Below, one piece after another: positions 59,614 through 64,000 of a DNA stretch of 64,000 nucleotides (positions are counted from its first letter, which is position 1; the number at the start of each line of letters is the position of its first letter). The notes below the pieces were generated by a model, which did no database searches, was not told the origin of the DNA, and was given only the letters and a program-made list of their open reading frames with translations. The stretch is from the NCBI GenBank assembly GCA_964017195.1, contig OZ024894.1, positions 4,552,347-4,616,346 of the forward strand, read 5' to 3'. This DNA comes from Siderastrea radians (taxonomy: Eukaryota > Cnidaria > Anthozoa > Scleractinia > Rhizangiidae). The position numbers and the translations under genes are program-made.

Positions 59614-60002
59614 AATGCCTATTGTTCTTGGAACATTTACTTCCAGTTCAAGAGAGTCTGTAGATCTGTCATATAAAGCTTTATTATTCATAGAATTTTA
59701 AAAAGAGCTTAAATCATTGGTTGCCATAAACGCACAATGATGCTCATTAGTAGGACGGAAGTGGCAAACAGAACAATGGAAACAGCGCGCTAGAGTTTCC
59801 AGCCTTTTGTTTCGCAGAATCGCATGTATGCGCTTTTTTGCTAAAAACATTCCACGAAATGATTTTCAATTTTGGTCTATAGCATGGGCATTTTAAAAGT
59901 GCTTTTGTAAATGCAACTGCTATGACAAAAACAGAATGCCATGTCGATTTTCTTTGCGCTAGCAAGTCAAGATGATTGTATCATAAACGCTGGTAAAAAG
60001 CT

Positions 60003-60157
60003 TAAATAACCACAGCCCTAGCTAGTGTAACTAACTGTGTAACTAATTAACTCTTTACTGTTTGCTTGCTTTGTAACTGGTTTTTTTGTTTTGTTAATAA
60101 AGTAATTATTTCATTTGAAAAAAAATAAAAATAAAACAAATAAATAACCACAGCCCT
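60003..60157 (+). mobile_element. Short 5'-truncated retroelement insertion with 17-bp target duplication
   Basis: TAAATAACCACAGCCCT occurs at 60003-60019 and 60141-60157. Between them are ~120 bp ending in TTAATAAAGTAATTATTTC and an A-rich tail (AAAAAAATAAAAATAAAAC). A direct flanking repeat next to a polyA-like tail is the signature of target-primed reverse transcription. Too short to name the parent LINE or transcript. Confidence 0.75.
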
Positions 60158-60910
60158 TCAGCTACGAGTGTCTTGCGCGCCAGTATAATCATCAGTTCTG
60201 AGTTAATTATTTAAGTAATCCTCCGCTGTCTCGAACTTTCAAATTAGTTTCAGATAACGGACGTTTCAAGGATATGGAGAGTAGTGTCCAATTAGTTCGT
60301 ATTCTTCGACAAAAAACTACTGGCCTATCGGTAATTGCAGTTCAAACGCAATTGCAGTTCAGCAGAGTATGCTCTACAGGTACTGTATGTGCAAAATTGG
60401 CTGGCACGCTATTATTATACTGTTATTACTTCTTTTTTCCCTTTTTTTTTTCATTTCTTGTTGGCCACCGTAGGGTGGGTGTAGGGTGCCTACAGCTTGC
60501 AGAAGAAACACTCACTCCAGGTTGTTCACGAAAGCATAATTTCATGGATTGTTTTTGATGAATTGAAAAGGTTTTGAAACAAACTTCAGTATTATTTATC
60601 GTGTTTTTCAATTTATCAACTATTTGTTCTTATATTGAAATTTCTCACACGATTATAAAGTTTTTTATTAAATATGCAACAGCTAGAAATAAAAGTAATA
60701 GTAGCTAGTTAACAACTGATATGACCCATGGACATGAAAGTACAACTTTTCAAAGCCTGCATGAGAGAAGTTACTTTTTTGTAATTCATTGTTGTTGGTC
60801 TTTAACTTTTTAGTCTTTTAATTCTCATTTCAACATTTGTAATTTGCAATGATTAATTTCTAATTTGTAAATTACTTCGATCTGAGAAACCCCTTCTGGA
60901 GAAACTAATA

Positions 60911-62117
60911 AGTCCGTCATATATCATATCCCTGAAACAGTATCTCCTCAAATGGGGGAAGAACTTTGTATGCTAATTTAAATAACCGTCACACGGACGA
61001 GATCTTGTGGTTGTGTTCAAATATTGTACCGTCGAAGCTCATCGCCCCTTAACAGCGCAACAGAATTACTACACGCAGGCCAGCCGCGTTTGCATTGTAT
61101 TTTCCCCTTTTTTCCTGAGGTAGTTGGAATGTATACAAGAAGTAGTCGTAGCGCGTAGAAGGCTTTTTGCATTCGGGCTACGGTCAGTATGTCGACCTTT
61201 AGAGAATCACAACCGAGAGTCCACCGATACACAAAAAAATCGATAAATTAAGAGCGTTCTCAAATTTGTGGTCAAAGAATACAAGTAAATAGCACATAGT
61301 GACATTTTAAAAGAAGATTCCAAGCCGACACTTGAAATCAATGTGCACGTGAAGTGCAGTTGGGGAGTGCAAGTGGCACTTATTATTGGCACCTTAGCGC
61401 TGAGAGGAGGACAGGTTTACCTTATAAATTATTGAGACGACTTGACGTAAGCTATTTCACAAGCCACCTAAAATTGCATATGACCCCAGCAAGGACAAGC
61501 TGTAAGGCAGCATGCGCGGCCATGCGCCAAAGGACTGGGTCTAGTTTTTGGTCCACCAACTTGTACATGTGAGTCAATTAACCTTTCAAGTAAAGTTGTA
61601 TCTGATTTAATACATCGGCGTTTCTTTTTATCTCTTTCATAATACTTTTACAAAGTAACGTTGCTTTTTTTGGAAAAGAAAGTTAATTAACGCTGGGGAA
61701 TATTAAGAGCTACAATTCATTGTTCGCGTGCAAGCTGTTGTCCTTGACCTGTTCCAAACCAAAATAAAACGATTTAATTTACATTTGCTGTTCAAAATAA
61801 ATGCTACCTTCCTTCGTCGTTTAATGCTGTTTGCTATGAAAAATGGATGGCTGTATGAGGTTTTAAAATTCTCTCTATAAATTTTAAGGGAAACTTAAGA
61901 CGCCGTGTAAAATGTAAGTAAAACTCTTATTTGCCTTTATATTTCAAATTTAAAAAACACACAATACTTCATTTTGACCACAAAAAATAGCCATAGATAT
62001 GAAGTATAGACTAATTTTTCGAGAAAGTACATTTCAGCACCAACAGCAAGTGAAGTGCACTTGCGTGCCAGTATCAAACTACTTACTATTGTTAGCTTAA
62101 GGATGAAAGGAGGACAG
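60911..62117. other. Spacer without recognisable gene
   Basis: GAGGACAGGTTTACCTT occurs at about 61405 and again at about 62110, and the neighbourhoods are loosely alike, so two decayed copies of one repeat are likely. ORFs at 61017, 61207 and 61354 carry no domain. Link-family exons 2-4 for exon F are not seen. Confidence 0.45.
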
Positions 62118-62362
62118 GTTTACCTTCAGTATAAATAATTGAAGGCATTAACGCGAGATTATAAAAGCTACACGATAATGCCAATGACTTAGCAACGACA
62201 AGAAACAAATCAGTTTGTGAACTTTGTCAACTTAACTTAGCATGTGACCAGCTGTAGGTTCGAACTTATCTTACATACTTTAATGTATATTTTAATGTAC
62301 ATATAGAATATATCTTTTCTTTTCTTTCTTTCTTGCAGGAAGATATTAGCCAACAGGCTACT
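62118..62362 (+). repeat. Left arm of inverted repeat flanking exon F
   Basis: CAGTATAAATAATTGAAGGC to GAAGATATTAGCCAACAGGC returns in reverse complement at about 63699-63939. Contains a CT-rich tract (TTTCTTTTCTTTCTTTCTTG). Confidence 0.8.
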
Positions 62363-62822
62363 CTGTAAATCAGCTTCTAGCTTCTGTCCTCAGCTTCTAC
62401 GTTCGCGCTTTTTAGAGACCAACTTGGTATAGCGATGTTTTGAAGGGAGAGAGTGTGATCCCTTTATTTATGCATTGAAAACTGCAAATAAATTTTTAAT
62501 AAAGTCCTCAAGCCCTCAGCTTCTACATTCGCGCTCAAAACGACCAACTCAGCAATTATACAAATTGAACGCGTCCTTGAAGCGCTTTGCATGTGAAAAA
62601 TGGTTAAGTCGCTTTAACTAAAAAGTCAAAGCCGTAATTATTTTTTTCACCACGCTGAAACTTAGTCGAACATTAATTGATGGCTGTTGGATAGTCAAAA
62701 GATCCGTTAGCCTCGTTGAGCGTAGAGATCCGCCAGGTATTTAGCCAAAATTTAAATGAACACTTCATTTGCCTTTTCAAGGTAAGAGTTTGTAATAATT
62801 AAACATAGCAACCAGCTCCTAC

Positions 62823-63161
62823 CTGCAGGAAGGTGAAGTAATCGAATTCACTTTGTTTTTGGAGCTTCGTCGGCGACCGTTTTGCATCAGAGCTGCTAAG
62901 CTCGCACAAAAACTTTGTGCCCCTTGGAATTGTTCTAAAGTTGAACGAAAGACACTGTTTATTCCTTAAACAAAGATTGCCACAGATAACTGAACTTTCC
63001 ACATAATTCGCCGACAGAAGGTGATCGAAGAGTGCGGATCCCGGAATGCTGAAGAAATAACCGGTTCTCTGATCATCATCTAGATGGTAAGCCGGGAAAA
63101 TCTTGCTTGAGGATATTAGCAAGATAATGATAGCTGTAAAAAATACAGCCTTTTTATGCAT
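62823..63161 (-). CDS. Gene F: intact first exon of the PAN/Link family
   Basis: 339 nt, ATG at 63161, donor CTGCAG|GTAGGA after residue 113, phase 0: the same length and phase as first exons of genes A and C. Hydrophobic N-terminus FTAIIILLISSSKIFPA, PAN-like part with CGNLCLRNKQCLSFNF and LCELSSSDAKRSP, ending FDYFTFLQ. Diverged from A, C and D but open and conservatively changed, so it is probably used. No matching exons 2-4 lie downstream before gene D. It could splice onto the shared exons of gene D (exon 2 at 54444, also phase 0) as an alternative first exon, or it is an orphan. Its closest relative is dead exon E. Confidence 0.65.
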
Positions 63162-63284
63162 CCTTGCTTTGTTTCACTTTGATTCTACACAGGCGTTTAT
63201 GACAGTGTTGTTGTTACGAATGTATTTCAGTGCCTTTTATCATATCCATTTGGTTTCTCCGACCTTAGAGGCGCAGGGGGGGGG

Positions 63285-63540
63285 GTATATTCCCGCATAC
63301 ACGCTATCCCATAAAATACGCTCTTGCAATCTTAACCTGTTGGTTTGATATAGAGTAAATATTTTGCTGTCGACATAATTAAGGGTTTAAGTGTAAAATT
63401 AGCTATGGTATATTTTGGTCTTGGACACTGTTTCAAGCTTCGCTCGACACAATACCACAAAATGTGCAAAGTATGCCCACCCCCCCACCCCCCGAGTTGC
63501 CGGTGGCAGATGTTACATCTTCACCTCAGTCACGCTGTAA
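63285..63540. repeat. Upstream flank of exon F shared with exon E
   Basis: Matches about 48820-49085 (ATTCCCGCATACACGCTATC; CACAAAATGTGCAAAGTATG; GTGGCAGATGTTACATCTT). Includes G- and C-runs (63276-63285, 63480-63495). Shows that E and F were duplicated together with their 5' flanks. 63541-63698 shows nothing recognisable. Confidence 0.6.
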
Positions 63541-63698
63541 ATAACAGACGAATGTTCTTGAAAGTCTACTAAATTAAATAATTTTGGTTTTCATTTTAAA
63601 ATTAACATAAAAAAGCTTTTCCCAAGACTTAATTATCTATCTTTTTCAACATACATAGACTACTTGGAAACGCTTTATTTCAACTCGAATTTACAGAG

Positions 63699-63939
63699 TA
63701 GCCTGTTGGCTAATATCTTCCTGCAAGAAAGAAAGAAAAGAAAATATATATTCCATATGTAGATTAAAATATACATTAAAGTATGTAAGATAACTTCGAA
63801 CCTACAGCTGGTCACATGCCAAGTTAAGTTGACAAAGTTCACAAATGATTTGTTTCTTGTCGTTGCTAAGTCATTGGCATTATCGTGTAGCTTTTATAAT
63901 CTCTTGAGTTAATGCCTTCAGTTATTTATACTGAAGTTT
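63699..63939 (-). repeat. Right arm of inverted repeat flanking exon F
   Basis: Reverse complement of 62118-62362 (GTAGCCTGTTGGCTAATATC; GTCACATGCCAAGTTAAGTT; GATTTGTTTCTTGTCG). Together with the left arm it encloses exon F in a ~1.8-kb cassette. Confidence 0.8.
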
Positions 63940-64000
63940 GAACTACTTGAAGGTGAAAAATAAACCCTATCCAAAAGTTCGATTACTTGAAAGATAATAC

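Larger units (their letters stand above)
52100..60910 (-). repeat. Right arm of the large inverted segmental duplication
   Basis: Reverse complement, piece by piece and in order, of about 4300-12120: 3' end of the gene, Link exons, the shared intronic MITE, linker exon, dead exon D', first exon, promoter and outer flank. Arm-specific changes are the promoter tandem array (57583-59613), a short retroelement insertion (60020-60140) and loss or absence of the 11217 MITE. Divergence in introns is visible by eye, so it is not a recent assembly duplicate. Confidence 0.85.

Noticed and set aside
4300..60910. Arms of the inverted duplication as uncollapsed haplotypes (assembly artefact)
   Set aside because: Introns differ substantially and each arm has its own insertions, so they are old paralogous segments, although local mis-assembly of the tandem array cannot be excluded from sequence alone.

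Overview
The window is nuclear DNA of an animal, most likely an anthozoan cnidarian and probably a stony coral. The evidence is intron-containing genes with GT-AG junctions and AATAAA signals, a MACPF plus ApeC (apextrin-type) gene, PAN/apple-like exons, a KIAA1958/Crypton-type tyrosine recombinase, Tx1-like and CR1/L2-like LINE remains, tRNA-derived SINEs and many palindromic MITEs. It is AT-rich and mostly non-coding. This assignment is inferred from gene and repeat content; no marker gene settles the species.

The dominant theme is a small gene family not known to me as a described family. Each full copy has four exons of nearly fixed size (339-342, 61, 184 and 139 nt; phases 0, 1, 2). It encodes a ~240-residue secreted or membrane-anchored protein with an N-terminal hydrophobic segment, a PAN/apple-like domain, a short Cys-containing linker and a complete C-terminal Link (hyaluronan-binding type) module. 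Copies: A (+, 6216-11638), C (+, 23097-27720) and D (-, 57512-52332), all with open frames. There are also two dead extra first exons (B at 7887-8231 +, D' at 55498-55842 -), a broken first exon E (48391-48739 -) and an intact lone first exon F (62823-63161 -). A with B and D with D' lie on the arms of a diverged inverted segmental duplication (about 4.3-12.1 kb against 52.1-60.9 kb). C is a third partial copy. Upstream of D the promoter-proximal segment is amplified into about six ~348-bp tandem units (57583-59613).

Between the family copies: a broken CR1/L2-like LINE and GC-rich TIR elements (0-4.2 kb); a Tx1-like LINE reverse-transcriptase ORF (13.6-16.2 kb) between 1.1-kb inverted repeats (12.57-13.64 and 20.80-21.90 kb); a palindromic element with heptamer arrays (24.5-26.0 kb, inside intron 2 of C); a 1.8-kb foldback transposon flanked by TTAA (30.83-32.66 kb); a terminal C-type-lectin exon (33.5 kb, -); an eight-exon MACPF-ApeC gene on the minus strand (44.77-34.96 kb) with SINE, GGATTCC and microsatellite repeats in its introns; and a decayed Crypton-like element (49.87-51.90 kb) whose empty site is preserved at 28.6 kb.

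How the genes fit together: the Link/PAN proteins and the MACPF-ApeC protein both look secreted or surface-acting and plausibly serve the extracellular matrix, epithelial recognition or innate defence, but nothing in the sequence shows that they work together. The locus is best read as a repeat-driven, birth-and-death gene cluster.
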